The position numbers were made by a program, and so were the translations under genes. Shown piece by piece: positions 27,170-34,495 of a stretch of 35,227 bases of DNA. Every line of letters starts with the position of its first letter. Position 1 is the stretch's first letter. The DNA comes from Bacteroidota bacterium (GTDB taxonomy: Bacteria; Bacteroidota; Bacteroidia; Chitinophagales; Chitinophagaceae). The notes under the pieces are model-generated. The model was not told where the DNA came from. It did not search any database and saw only the letters and a list, made by a program, of their open reading frames with translations. The DNA is taken from contig JANYEA010000046.1 in NCBI GenBank assembly GCA_025363385.1, forward strand, positions 1 to 35,227, given 5' to 3'.

Positions 27170-28837
27170 TTAATTATATTCGATAAATGCACCTAGTTTT
27201 TGATACATCTTCATTCTCTTGGAATAATAGGCCACATTGTTTTGGTTGGGATAATAAGTGGTGTCAAAACCCTGTCCCATCGCTATCATAGCATCATCCA
27301 CTTTCGCGTATTCGCCTGCTGCAGTGGCAGCAAACATAGCTGCACCTAAGGCGCAGGTTTGTTCACTTTTATGAATTCGGATGGGCATATTCATCACATC
27401 GCTCATTACCTGCATAATATAGGCCGACTTCTTAGCAACGCCACCCAAACCTATTAATCCTTTAATAGGAACGCCTTCTTCATTGAAACGATCAACAATG
27501 GCTTTTGCACCAAAGCAGGTTGATTCAACAATTGTTTTGAAAATCATTACAGAATCTGAAGAGAGGTTCAAGCCAATGATTCCACACTTGAGTAATTGAT
27601 TTGCATCAGGCGTTCTTCTTCCGTTTAGCCAATCAGTTGCAATGGGATCGGTTAAAGACAATGGCAATTCATTGGCCTTTCTACTAAGTTCAGAAATTAG
27701 TTGTTCAGATAGTTCTTCTGTAAGTTTTGAGATGGTTTCGGGGGCAGTAATTTTTGTTTTAGAAAGTATTTCTATCACAGGTGAAAGGATCATTTTCTTT
27801 AACCAGGCATAACTATCTCCAAAAGCAGATTGACCAGCCTCTAAGCCAATCATACCAGGAATTATAGAACCATCTACTTGTCCGCAAATCCCTTTAACCA
27901 AAGTATCTTGAATACTCGTTTTTGGAGCAACAAGCATATCGCAGGTTGAAGTGCCCATTACTTTGCTAAGGTGAAAGGGTTCAATTTGTCCGCCTACTGC
28001 ACCCATATGTGCATCGAATGCACCCACTGCCACGATGGTGTCTTTGGATAGTCCTAAATTTTCTGCCCATTCATCCGAAAGCTGACCAGCAGATTTATCT
28101 GAAGTAAAAACAGCGGTTCCAAGTTTTTTTACATGACCATCTAGGAGAGGGTCTAAAGAACTAAAAAATTCATTTGGTGGGTATCCTCCAAATTGGTCAG
28201 ACCATAAACCTTTATGACCAGCTGCACAAACACTTCTTTTTAATTGGGTAGCATCGGCTTTGCCGGTTAATAAAAAAGGAATCCAATCGCAATGTTCTAC
28301 CCAGGTATAACATGCATTTTTAACCCCTTCATCTGCTCGTAGTATATGTAATAATTTTGCCCAGAACCATTCGGAAGAATAGATTCCCCCCACATATTGT
28401 AAATAATTAATGGGAAATTTTGTGGCATGTTGATTAATGGCTGCAGCTTCTTCCACAGCAGTATGGTCTTTCCACAAAACAAACATGGCATTTGGGTTGT
28501 CTTCAAATTCTTTTTGTAATGCCAATGGTTCACCCTTACTGTCTACTGCTACAGGGCTACTTCCTGTGGTATCTACTCCAATTGCTTTTACTGAAGATGC
28601 TGTATCTGGCCCTGCTTTTTCGATACAGTCTCGAATGGTGAATTGCAAGCCATCAATATAATCTTGGGGGTGTTGACGGAATTGATTTTTGGAGGGTTCA
28701 CAATATTTACCTTCTTTCCACCTTGGATAATAAAATACAGAGGAACTGATTTCTACCCCATTGCTACTATCAACAAGTATGGATCTAACTGAGTCTGTGC
28801 CGAAATCTACTCCTATTACAAATGCTTTTTTGCTCAT
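27170..28837 (-). CDS. araB: L-ribulokinase
   Basis: The 555-residue protein is a FGGY-family sugar kinase that phosphorylates L-ribulose with ATP. The start FVIGVDFGTDSVRSILVD contains the phosphate-1 motif and the GTDSVR sequence typical of ribulokinases. Later segments include VAVGAFDAHMGAVGGQ, GTSTCDMLVAP and LGAAMFAATAAGEYAKVDDA. The length fits AraB and is longer than xylulokinase, and the neighbouring araD and araA settle the assignment. It is the first gene of the minus-strand arabinose operon. A candidate operator lies 13 bases upstream of its start. Confidence 0.95.
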   Translation of the reverse strand: MSKKAFVIGVDFGTDSVRSILVDSSNGVEISSSVFYYPRWKEGKYCEPSKNQFRQHPQDYIDGLQFTIRDCIEKAGPDTASSVKAIGVDTTGSSPVAVDSKGEPLALQKEFEDNPNAMFVLWKDHTAVEEAAAINQHATKFPINYLQYVGGIYSSEWFWAKLLHILRADEGVKNACYTWVEHCDWIPFLLTGKADATQLKRSVCAAGHKGLWSDQFGGYPPNEFFSSLDPLLDGHVKKLGTAVFTSDKSAGQLSDEWAENLGLSKDTIVAVGAFDAHMGAVGGQIEPFHLSKVMGTSTCDMLVAPKTSIQDTLVKGICGQVDGSIIPGMIGLEAGQSAFGDSYAWLKKMILSPVIEILSKTKITAPETISKLTEELSEQLISELSRKANELPLSLTDPIATDWLNGRRTPDANQLLKCGIIGLNLSSDSVMIFKTIVESTCFGAKAIVDRFNEEGVPIKGLIGLGGVAKKSAYIMQVMSDVMNMPIRIHKSEQTCALGAAMFAATAAGEYAKVDDAMIAMGQGFDTTYYPNQNNVAYYSKRMKMYQKLGAFIEYN

Positions 28838-28849
28838 GATGCATATCTT

Positions 28850-28878
28850 GTCTATTTCATGTATTTACATGTGTAGAC
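28850..28878. promoter_or_regulatory. Candidate AraR operator upstream of araB
   Basis: A perfect inner palindrome, CATGTA-TT-TACATG (28858-28871), lies inside a perfect outer inverted repeat, GTCTA (28850-28854) and TAGAC (28874-28878). The outer arms sit 3 and 2 bases from the inner ones. The site fills the 60-base gap between araB and araR and ends 13 bases before the araB start. Its core recurs upstream of galK. Confidence 0.7.
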
Positions 28879-28897
28879 TGTTTTCGGTTTAATAAAA

Positions 28898-29608
28898 TTA
28901 TAGCCTGTTAAATATTACCGGATTAGGAATAATATTTAAGAAGGCGTGTAGATTAGCAGCATAACGCCGTTTATCCAGTTTATAATAATAAGCGCCCTTT
29001 TTTGAGCTCTCTCTATCTTTATCTTTTTGCTTTACCAGTAATTTGGTTGACTGAATTTTTCTGCTAAAATTTCTTTTATCAAACTCTGTATCAAAAATTC
29101 CTTCATATAAACTCTGCAACTGCGGTAGCGTAAATTTCTCTGGAAGTAATTCGAAAAGTATGGGATGAAATGCTGACTTATACCGTAAACGCTCCCTGGC
29201 TTTTGTTACCATATTATTATGGTCGAATACTAGTTTTGGAATTTTTTTAATCGGGAACCATTCGGCATGGTAATCGGAATTAATTAAATTTTCGAATTTG
29301 TGAATGTCAATCAATGCGAAATAGGCCACTGAAATGGTACGTTCATTGGGGTCGCGATCGGGGTGTCCAAAAGCATGTAGCTGCTCCATATAAACACCTT
29401 CCAGACCAGTAAGCTGTTTTAGAATACGTGAGCCGCCCCTGTCGAAATTTTCTTTTTCAGTAATGAAACCGCCCATCAAACTCCATTTACCTTTTTCAGG
29501 TTCCAGGTCTCTTTTAACCAATAAAATCTTTAATTCGGTTCCATCGAACCCGAAAATGATGCAGTTTACTGCAACAAGTATGCGGAATTGTTTTTGATAT
29601 TTTGGCAT
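28898..29608 (-). CDS. araR: Nudix-fold transcriptional regulator, AraR type
   Basis: The 236-residue protein joins an N-terminal Nudix-like domain (residues 1-140) to a C-terminal winged helix (PEKFTLPQLQSLYEGIFDTEFDKRNFSRK, about 155-185, followed by a basic wing). This layout matches the NrtR/AraR family. A characterised member in Bacteroides thetaiotaomicron controls L-arabinose use and responds to arabinose rather than to ADP-ribose. The Nudix box is degenerate: GGFITEKENF has the first Glu, but the REUxEE segment reads RILKQL and lacks the catalytic glutamates, so it should bind a ligand and not hydrolyse it. It lies between two candidate operators. Confidence 0.85.
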   Translation of the reverse strand: MPKYQKQFRILVAVNCIIFGFDGTELKILLVKRDLEPEKGKWSLMGGFITEKENFDRGGSRILKQLTGLEGVYMEQLHAFGHPDRDPNERTISVAYFALIDIHKFENLINSDYHAEWFPIKKIPKLVFDHNNMVTKARERLRYKSAFHPILFELLPEKFTLPQLQSLYEGIFDTEFDKRNFSRKIQSTKLLVKQKDKDRESSKKGAYYYKLDKRRYAANLHAFLNIIPNPVIFNRL

Positions 29609-29680
29609 AAATCGTTTTGAAATTTATGCAAGAGTTACGACATAGCGAAAACTTCGGGGATTTATTTTTATAATAAGTGT

Positions 29681-29691
29681 TGTAAATACAT
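29681..29691. promoter_or_regulatory. Second candidate AraR operator, upstream of galK and araR
   Basis: TGTAAATACAT is identical to the core of the araB-side site read on the opposite strand and contains the palindrome TGTA-AA-TACA. It ends 18 bases before the galK -7 box, so a bound repressor would cover the -33 region. Confidence 0.6.
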
Positions 29692-29709
29692 TTATTTATA
29701 AAATATAAC

Positions 29710-29717
29710 TACTTTTG
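29710..29717 (+). promoter_or_regulatory. -7 box of the galK operon
   Basis: TACTTTTG is a perfect TANNTTTG match. A start point a few bases downstream would give a leader of about 95 bases before galK. The -33 element is unclear. Confidence 0.55.
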
Positions 29718-29769
29718 ACCAGCTATTTTACAAATTTGTTTGAGTGAGCAAGTAAGATTAGCGGTTAAG

Positions 29770-29806
29770 AAATTGAGCTGGGGGTATTACCCGGCTCGAT
29801 TTTTTT
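29770..29806 (+). terminator. Terminator-like hairpin in the galK leader
   Basis: A 13-bp stem with two G-U pairs (29770-29782 with 29790-29802) and a 7-base loop runs into a tract of seven T. It lies between the proposed promoter and the galK start, and no gene ends upstream on this strand. It may be a transcription attenuator, or may end a short RNA of about 80 bases. Confidence 0.75.
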
Positions 29807-29818
29807 CATATAACGAAA

Positions 29819-31003
29819 ATGCTATTTATGTCTTACGAAAATCAAACATGTATATCCCGTGTTCAATCTATCTATCAAATAAAATATGGCAAAGCAGATC
29901 TCTATGCAAAATCACCCGGTAGAATTAATTTGATCGGGGAGCATACAGATTACAATCAGGGATTTGTATTACCCGCCGCAATTGATAAAGCCATTTATAT
30001 TGCGATTGGTAAAAGAGCGGATGATGAAATTCATTTAACGGCTGCTGATCTGGATGAGTCATTTTTTATTTCAATGTCTTCTTTAACAAAATCTAAAGTA
30101 GATTGGCCTAATTATATAATAGGCATTGTAGTTGAATTAAAGAAGTTGCATCTTCAAGTTGGAGGATTTAATGCTGTGATAGCTGGCGATGTACCTCTTG
30201 GAGCGGGTCTTTCTTCTTCTGCAGCATTAGAGTGTGTTACCGTATTTGCTTTGAATGAATTATTTAAACTAGGCTTGTCTAAATTAGAAATGGTTACCCT
30301 GGCCCAGCGCGCCGAGAATCAGTTTGTAGGATTGCAATGTGGTATCATGGATATGTTTGCTAGCATGTTTGGTAAAAAAGATGCGGTGATACAATTAGAT
30401 TGTAGATCATTGGAATACCATTATAGCCCCTTTAACCAAGCAGGTATTAAAATTGTGCTTCTTGATACCTGCGTGAAACATTCTTTAGCTTCTTCCGAAT
30501 ATAATGTACGCAGAAAAGAATGTGAATTAGGAGTTTCAGAAATTCGAAAGAACCATCCTGAGGTAAATTCTCTAAGGGATGTTAATAGAAAGATGTTGGA
30601 AGAAATTCAAAATAGTGTAGATCTAAAAGTATTTAACAGGTGTTCGTTTATTGTAGACGAGATAAAGCGATTACAGGCGGGTTGTGCAGACCTGGAGCGA
30701 AATGATTTGGTTGCTTTTGGTGAGAAAATGTATCTCACACATGATGGGCTGAGTAATTTTTATGAAGTGAGTTGTCATGAACTAGATTTTCTTGCCTCTT
30801 TTTCTAAGGCTAATAAAAATGTGTTGGGTGCTAGAATGATGGGTGGGGGATTTGGCGGTTGTACCATTAATCTTGTAAAGGAAGAAGCTGTAACAGATTT
30901 CATTGAACAGGCAGGTATTGCCTTTGAAAAAGAGTTTAACACCAAATTGAAATCGTATATTGTATCCATTGGAGATGGTACATCTCTGGTATCGATTGAC
31001 TAA
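29819..31003 (+). CDS. galK: Galactokinase (GHMP kinase)
   Basis: The 394-residue enzyme phosphorylates D-galactose at C1. All three GHMP motifs are present: the galactokinase signature GRINLIGEHTDYNQGF near residue 35-50, the ATP-binding PLGAGLSSSAALE, and the C-terminal GARMMGGGFGGCTINLV. A second ATG at 29828 is also possible. No galT or galE is nearby; instead galM, GH51 and the arabinose genes are adjacent. L-arabinose shares the galacto configuration, so a role with arabinose-containing glycans or arabinogalactan is plausible, but galactose is the default substrate. It starts 13 bases after the leader hairpin. Confidence 0.9.
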   Translation: MLFMSYENQTCISRVQSIYQIKYGKADLYAKSPGRINLIGEHTDYNQGFVLPAAIDKAIYIAIGKRADDEIHLTAADLDESFFISMSSLTKSKVDWPNYIIGIVVELKKLHLQVGGFNAVIAGDVPLGAGLSSSAALECVTVFALNELFKLGLSKLEMVTLAQRAENQFVGLQCGIMDMFASMFGKKDAVIQLDCRSLEYHYSPFNQAGIKIVLLDTCVKHSLASSEYNVRRKECELGVSEIRKNHPEVNSLRDVNRKMLEEIQNSVDLKVFNRCSFIVDEIKRLQAGCADLERNDLVAFGEKMYLTHDGLSNFYEVSCHELDFLASFSKANKNVLGARMMGGGFGGCTINLVKEEAVTDFIEQAGIAFEKEFNTKLKSYIVSIGDGTSLVSID

Positions 31004-31028
31004 CAAATAAATAAGCCATATGTATTTC

Positions 31029-32174
31029 ATGAAAAGACTTTCAGTAGTTTTTATGTTATTTTTTGCACTTGCCTGTAACAATGCAGGCAACCAGAATACG
31101 GTAAAAAAAGATTCCGTATTTCAGATCTCTGCAGCTGCTTATCAGCAGGAAATAAAGGGTAAAAAAGTAGATCTGTTTTTACTGACCAATAAAAATAAAA
31201 TGTCAGTATTCATCAGCAATTTTGGTGGTAGAATTGTTTCTGTAAATGTGCCTAATAAAACAGGTGGTTTTACAGATGTAGTGTTGGGGTATGATAGTTT
31301 GCAACATTATTTTAATCGGAAAGAAAATTATTTCGGAGCATTAATTGGTAGATATGGCAATAGAATTGCAAAAGGAAAATTTCAATTAGATGGGAAAACC
31401 TATCAACTCGCTATTAATAATCCGCCGAATACACTTCATGGCGGACCCACCGGATTTCATAATCAAATCTGGGATGCAAAAAAATTAGATGAGCAATCTT
31501 TAGAGCTTAGTTATGTGTCGAAAGATATGGAGGAAGGATACCCTGGAACCCTTACTGTTAAAGTATTGTATCATCTTTTGGAGGATAATAGTATTGCCAT
31601 AAGTTATCAGGCAACCACTGATAAAAAGACAATTCTCAACCTTACCAATCATAGTTATTTTAATTTAAATGGTGCCGGCTCTGGAACGATCAATGATCAT
31701 TTACTCACTATTAATGCAGATAAATTTACACCTGTTGATTCAACCCTTATCCCAACTGGCGTATTTGCAGATGTGGTTGGTACCCCTTTTGATTTTAGAA
31801 AACCCAGAGCCATTGGTGATAGTGTAAATTCAAGTTCTGAGCAAATTCAAAATGGAAAAGGTTATGACCATAATTTTGTGTTGAACAGAAAGTCGTCATC
31901 GGATATGGAATTGGCAGCAACTGTGTATTCTTCCATTTCTGGTATCAAATTAGAAGTGTTTACCAGAGAACCTGGTATTCAGTTCTACGGAGGTAATTTT
32001 TTGGATAGCAGTTTACTTGGAAAAAAAGATTTACACTATGGTTTCAGAACTGCATTCTGTTTAGAGACACAACATTTTCCAAATGCGCCGAATGAAAGTT
32101 CATTTGCAAGTACACAATTGATTCCTGGCAAAACCTTTGAAACAAAAACAATTTATAAATTCAGTGTGCAATAA
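31029..32174 (+). CDS. galM: Exported aldose 1-epimerase (mutarotase)
   Basis: From the ATG at 31029 (MKRLSVVFMLFFALACNN) the protein has 381 residues with a probable lipoprotein signal and Cys16 as the likely lipid site; an ATG at 31020 is also open. The mutarotase fold shows RYGNRIAKGKF, NTLHGGPTGFHNQIW, then the catalytic His in NLTNHSYFNLNG and the catalytic Glu in CLETQHFPNAPN. It would interconvert anomers of galactose or L-arabinose released outside the inner membrane. Bacteroidota ara loci often carry such an epimerase. It starts 25 bases after galK and 24 bases separate it from the GH51 gene. Confidence 0.9.
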   Translation: MKRLSVVFMLFFALACNNAGNQNTVKKDSVFQISAAAYQQEIKGKKVDLFLLTNKNKMSVFISNFGGRIVSVNVPNKTGGFTDVVLGYDSLQHYFNRKENYFGALIGRYGNRIAKGKFQLDGKTYQLAINNPPNTLHGGPTGFHNQIWDAKKLDEQSLELSYVSKDMEEGYPGTLTVKVLYHLLEDNSIAISYQATTDKKTILNLTNHSYFNLNGAGSGTINDHLLTINADKFTPVDSTLIPTGVFADVVGTPFDFRKPRAIGDSVNSSSEQIQNGKGYDHNFVLNRKSSSDMELAATVYSSISGIKLEVFTREPGIQFYGGNFLDSSLLGKKDLHYGFRTAFCLETQHFPNAPNESSFASTQLIPGKTFETKTIYKFSVQ

Positions 32175-32198
32175 TTCTCACATCAAAACAAAATTGAA

Positions 32199-33755
32199 AT
32201 GAAAAATAATTTGCTTAAGATTTTTTCGACATCTATTTTTTTAGTATTTGTATCGAATGCATTATTAGCCCAAACAACAGTAAATGTGCAGGTACAAGCA
32301 GCGAATCCAACTACCGTTATCAGTAAACATATTTATGGACATTTTTCAGAACACCTAGGCAGGTGTATCTATGATGGATTTTGGGTAAAAGACAGTCTCA
32401 ATGTACCTAAGAAGGATAGAATTCGATTAGATATAGTAGAGGCACTTAAAAAAATTCAGATCCCTAATTTAAGATGGCCAGGTGGTTGCTTTGCAGATGA
32501 ATACCATTGGAGAGATGGTATAGGTGTACGTGATCAACGTCCTAAAATGATTAATACAAATTGGGGTAATGTAACGGAGGATAATAGTTTTGGTACACAC
32601 GAATTTTTAGAATTATGTTCTTTGTTAAAAACGGAACCTTATATCACAGGAAATGTGGGTAGCGGAACGGTAGAAGAAATGTCAAAATGGGTTGAGTATT
32701 TAAATTTTGACGGACTAAGTCCGATGACCCAGATCAGAAAACAAAATGGTAGAGAAAAACCATGGAATGTGCGATTCTGGGGAGTAGGAAATGAAAGTTG
32801 GGGATGCGGTGGAAATATGACCGCCGATTATTATGCCGATCAATATAAGAGATACGCGGGCTTTACCAAAAATTATCCCGGAGCTAGTTTAAAACGTATT
32901 GCGTCAGGTGCTAATACAGACGATTATAATTGGACAGAAACCATGATGAAAAAAGTAGGTCCCTGGATGATGTGGGGATTAACCTTGCACTATTATACGG
33001 TTCCCAAAAATTGGGGCGATAAGGGTTCTGCTACTGCTTTTGATGAGCAGGAATATTTTTCTACCATGAAGAAAACTTTGTTCATGGAAGAATTAGTGAG
33101 AAAACATTCAACCATCATGGATCAGTACGATCCAGAAAAAAAAGTAGCATTGGTGGTTGATGAATGGGGTATTTGGACAAATGTAGAACCCGGAACAAAT
33201 CCAGGCTTTTTATTTCAACAAAACAGTTTAAGGGATGCGTTAATTGCAGGAACGAATTTAAATATTTTCAATAATCATGCTGATAGGGTTAGAATGGCAA
33301 ATCTTGCACAAACAGTTAATGTACTTCAGTCATTAATCTTAACAGAGGGGAGTAAGATGATTCTTACACCAACCTATCATGTATTTGATCTGTTTAAAGT
33401 GCACCAGGAAGCAAAATTATTACCCCTGCAGTTTATCAGCCCGGATTATGTAAATGGGAAAGATAAAATACCGGCACTTAATATTTCTGCTTCAAAAGAT
33501 AGCAACGATGTGGTTCATGTAACGTTGGTTAATCTAGATCCCAATAAATCTATCAATTTACACACAACTTTACAAACTATTAGTTGGGCAAAAGTGGAGG
33601 GTTTGATTTTAACTTCATCAAAAATTACAGATATCAACTCTTTCGATAATCCGGAATCTGTGAAACCTGTTGTTTTTAATGGAGCAAAAAAAGAGGCTGG
33701 AGAATTGGTATTAAGTTTACCCGCTAAATCAATCGTGATGCTAACGATTAAATAA
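32199..33755 (+). CDS. Exported GH51 alpha-L-arabinofuranosidase
   Basis: The 518-residue glycosidase has a signal peptide (residues 1-25, ending in ALLAQ). Its (beta/alpha)8 barrel carries the acid/base E199 in [12 protein letters not shown] and the nucleophile E322 in [11 protein letters not shown], the full GH51 pair. Near the N-terminus are [15 protein letters not shown] and [19 protein letters not shown], both typical of GH51. It would hydrolyse terminal alpha-L-arabinofuranosyl units of arabinan or arabinoxylan. It complements the beta-specific GH127 on the other strand. No SusC/SusD pair is in the window. Confidence 0.95.
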   Translation: MKNNLLKIFSTSIFLVFVSNALLAQTTVNVQVQAANPTTVISKHIYGHFSEHLGRCIYDGFWVKDSLNVPKKDRIRLDIVEALKKIQIPNLRWPGGCFADEYHWRDGIGVRDQRPKMINTNWGNVTEDNSFGTHEFLELCSLLKTEPYITGNVGSGTVEEMSKWVEYLNFDGLSPMTQIRKQNGREKPWNVRFWGVGNESWGCGGNMTADYYADQYKRYAGFTKNYPGASLKRIASGANTDDYNWTETMMKKVGPWMMWGLTLHYYTVPKNWGDKGSATAFDEQEYFSTMKKTLFMEELVRKHSTIMDQYDPEKKVALVVDEWGIWTNVEPGTNPGFLFQQNSLRDALIAGTNLNIFNNHADRVRMANLAQTVNVLQSLILTEGSKMILTPTYHVFDLFKVHQEAKLLPLQFISPDYVNGKDKIPALNISASKDSNDVVHVTLVNLDPNKSINLHTTLQTISWAKVEGLILTSSKITDINSFDNPESVKPVVFNGAKKEAGELVLSLPAKSIVMLTIK

Positions 33756-33772
33756 TATTAATCCCATAAATC

Positions 33773-34228
33773 ATGAAAAAATTATTGTTAATAAGCCTGA
33801 TTATATCAGCAATTGCCTGTAATTCAAAACCAGTTTTGAATGATACAAATCTTGTTCCAATGGAAGGTAGTTGGAAATTGCTATCCGGAACCTTGATAGA
33901 GAAAGGAGACACTGTTATTACAGATTATACGAAAACTGTTTCATTCATAAAGATCATTAATAAAACACATTTTTCTTTTTTGAAACACGATGTAAATAAG
34001 GGGAAAGACTCAACCGCATCTTTTGATGCTGGTGGCGGAACATATACACTAAAAGATAGTGTGTACACCGAAAACCTGGAATATTGTAATGCCCGAGACT
34101 GGGAGGGAAATTCGTTTCAGTTTACGGTATCCATTCGTAATGATACCCTAGTTCAAACTGGTATTGAAAAAATAGAGAAGACAGGTATCAATCGGCTTAA
34201 CATTGAAAAGTACCTCAGAATCAAGTAG
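33773..34228 (+). CDS. Small exported lipoprotein, lipocalin-like
   Basis: The 151-residue protein begins KKLLLISLIISAIAC with Cys16 as a probable lipid site, so it should be anchored in a membrane. The mature part is short and beta-rich. GSWKLLSGTLIEKGDTV, then TASFDAGGGTYTLKDSVYTE and FQFTVSIRNDTLVQTG resemble the lipocalin-like DUF4488-type domains of Bacteroidota. It ends the galK operon, 17 bases after GH51. Its ligand and function are unknown. Confidence 0.65.
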   Translation: MKKLLLISLIISAIACNSKPVLNDTNLVPMEGSWKLLSGTLIEKGDTVITDYTKTVSFIKIINKTHFSFLKHDVNKGKDSTASFDAGGGTYTLKDSVYTENLEYCNARDWEGNSFQFTVSIRNDTLVQTGIEKIEKTGINRLNIEKYLRIK

Positions 34229-34245
34229 TCTTCCATATATTTTGC

Positions 34246-34279
34246 ACAAACCATACTAACGATAGTTAGTATGGTTTGT
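34246..34279 (+). terminator. Hairpin ending the galK operon
   Basis: A perfect 15-bp stem (34246-34260 with 34265-34279) has a GATA tetraloop. It follows the lipoprotein stop by 17 bases. The T-tract after it is short and interrupted, but the position and stem strength fit a terminator. Confidence 0.75.
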
Positions 34280-34300
34280 TATTTTAACACCTTATTTAGA

Positions 34301-34376
34301 AGTCTACTAAATAAATAGGAATATTTTTTTTGTGTCTGTCCTGAATCCGTATATTTGTTGACTGATTAAGTAGACT
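34301..34376. repeat. Inverted repeat AGTCTACT / AGTAGACT flanking the cysH promoter
   Basis: Perfect 8-base inverted copies lie at 34301-34308 and 34369-34376, on either side of the -33 and -7 elements. The left copy is part of an imperfect palindrome CTACTAAATAAATAG (34304-34318). A regulator could bind one or both. Confidence 0.5.
34329..34357 (+). promoter_or_regulatory. Promoter of the cysH transcript
   Basis: A -33 TTTG (34329-34332) and a perfect -7 TATATTTG (34350-34357) are separated by 17 bases, close to the Bacteroidota spacing. Transcription would start near 34363, leaving a leader of about 130 bases before cysH. Confidence 0.75.
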
Positions 34377-34385
34377 ATTACGAGT

Positions 34386-34448
34386 ATGAAACTATTATCA
34401 CAGGATATACCTATGCATTTCTGTTGCAAAAGCAAATGTTGCTGTTAA
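34386..34448 (+). CDS. Cys-rich leader peptide upstream of cysH
   Basis: This 20-codon ORF, MKLLSQDIPMHFCCKSKCCC, starts about 20 bases after the predicted transcription start and ends 47 bases before cysH. Five of its last eight residues are Cys (TGT, TGC, TGT, TGC, TGT), which is very unlikely by chance directly before a sulfur-assimilation gene. The pattern is that of a leader peptide on which ribosomes slow down when Cys-tRNA is short, as known for other amino acids and for cysteine in some actinobacteria. Bases 34419-34426 (over the first Cys pair) can pair with 34483-34490, next to the cysH start. Confidence 0.7.
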   Translation: MKLLSQDIPMHFCCKSKCCC

Positions 34449-34495
34449 TATATACAGCGCCTTAGATTGCTAAACAAACTAACAACAGAAATCAA

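Noticed and set aside
27163..27192. N-terminal extension of araD from a GTG inside araB
   Set aside because: The ten extra residues do not resemble AraD, and the ATG at 27162 gives zinc-ligand numbering that fits the family.
29740..29922. 60-codon frame starting at TTG in the galK leader
   Set aside because: It starts at a TTG, runs through the terminator-like hairpin and overlaps the galK start in another frame. The peptide has no recognisable features.
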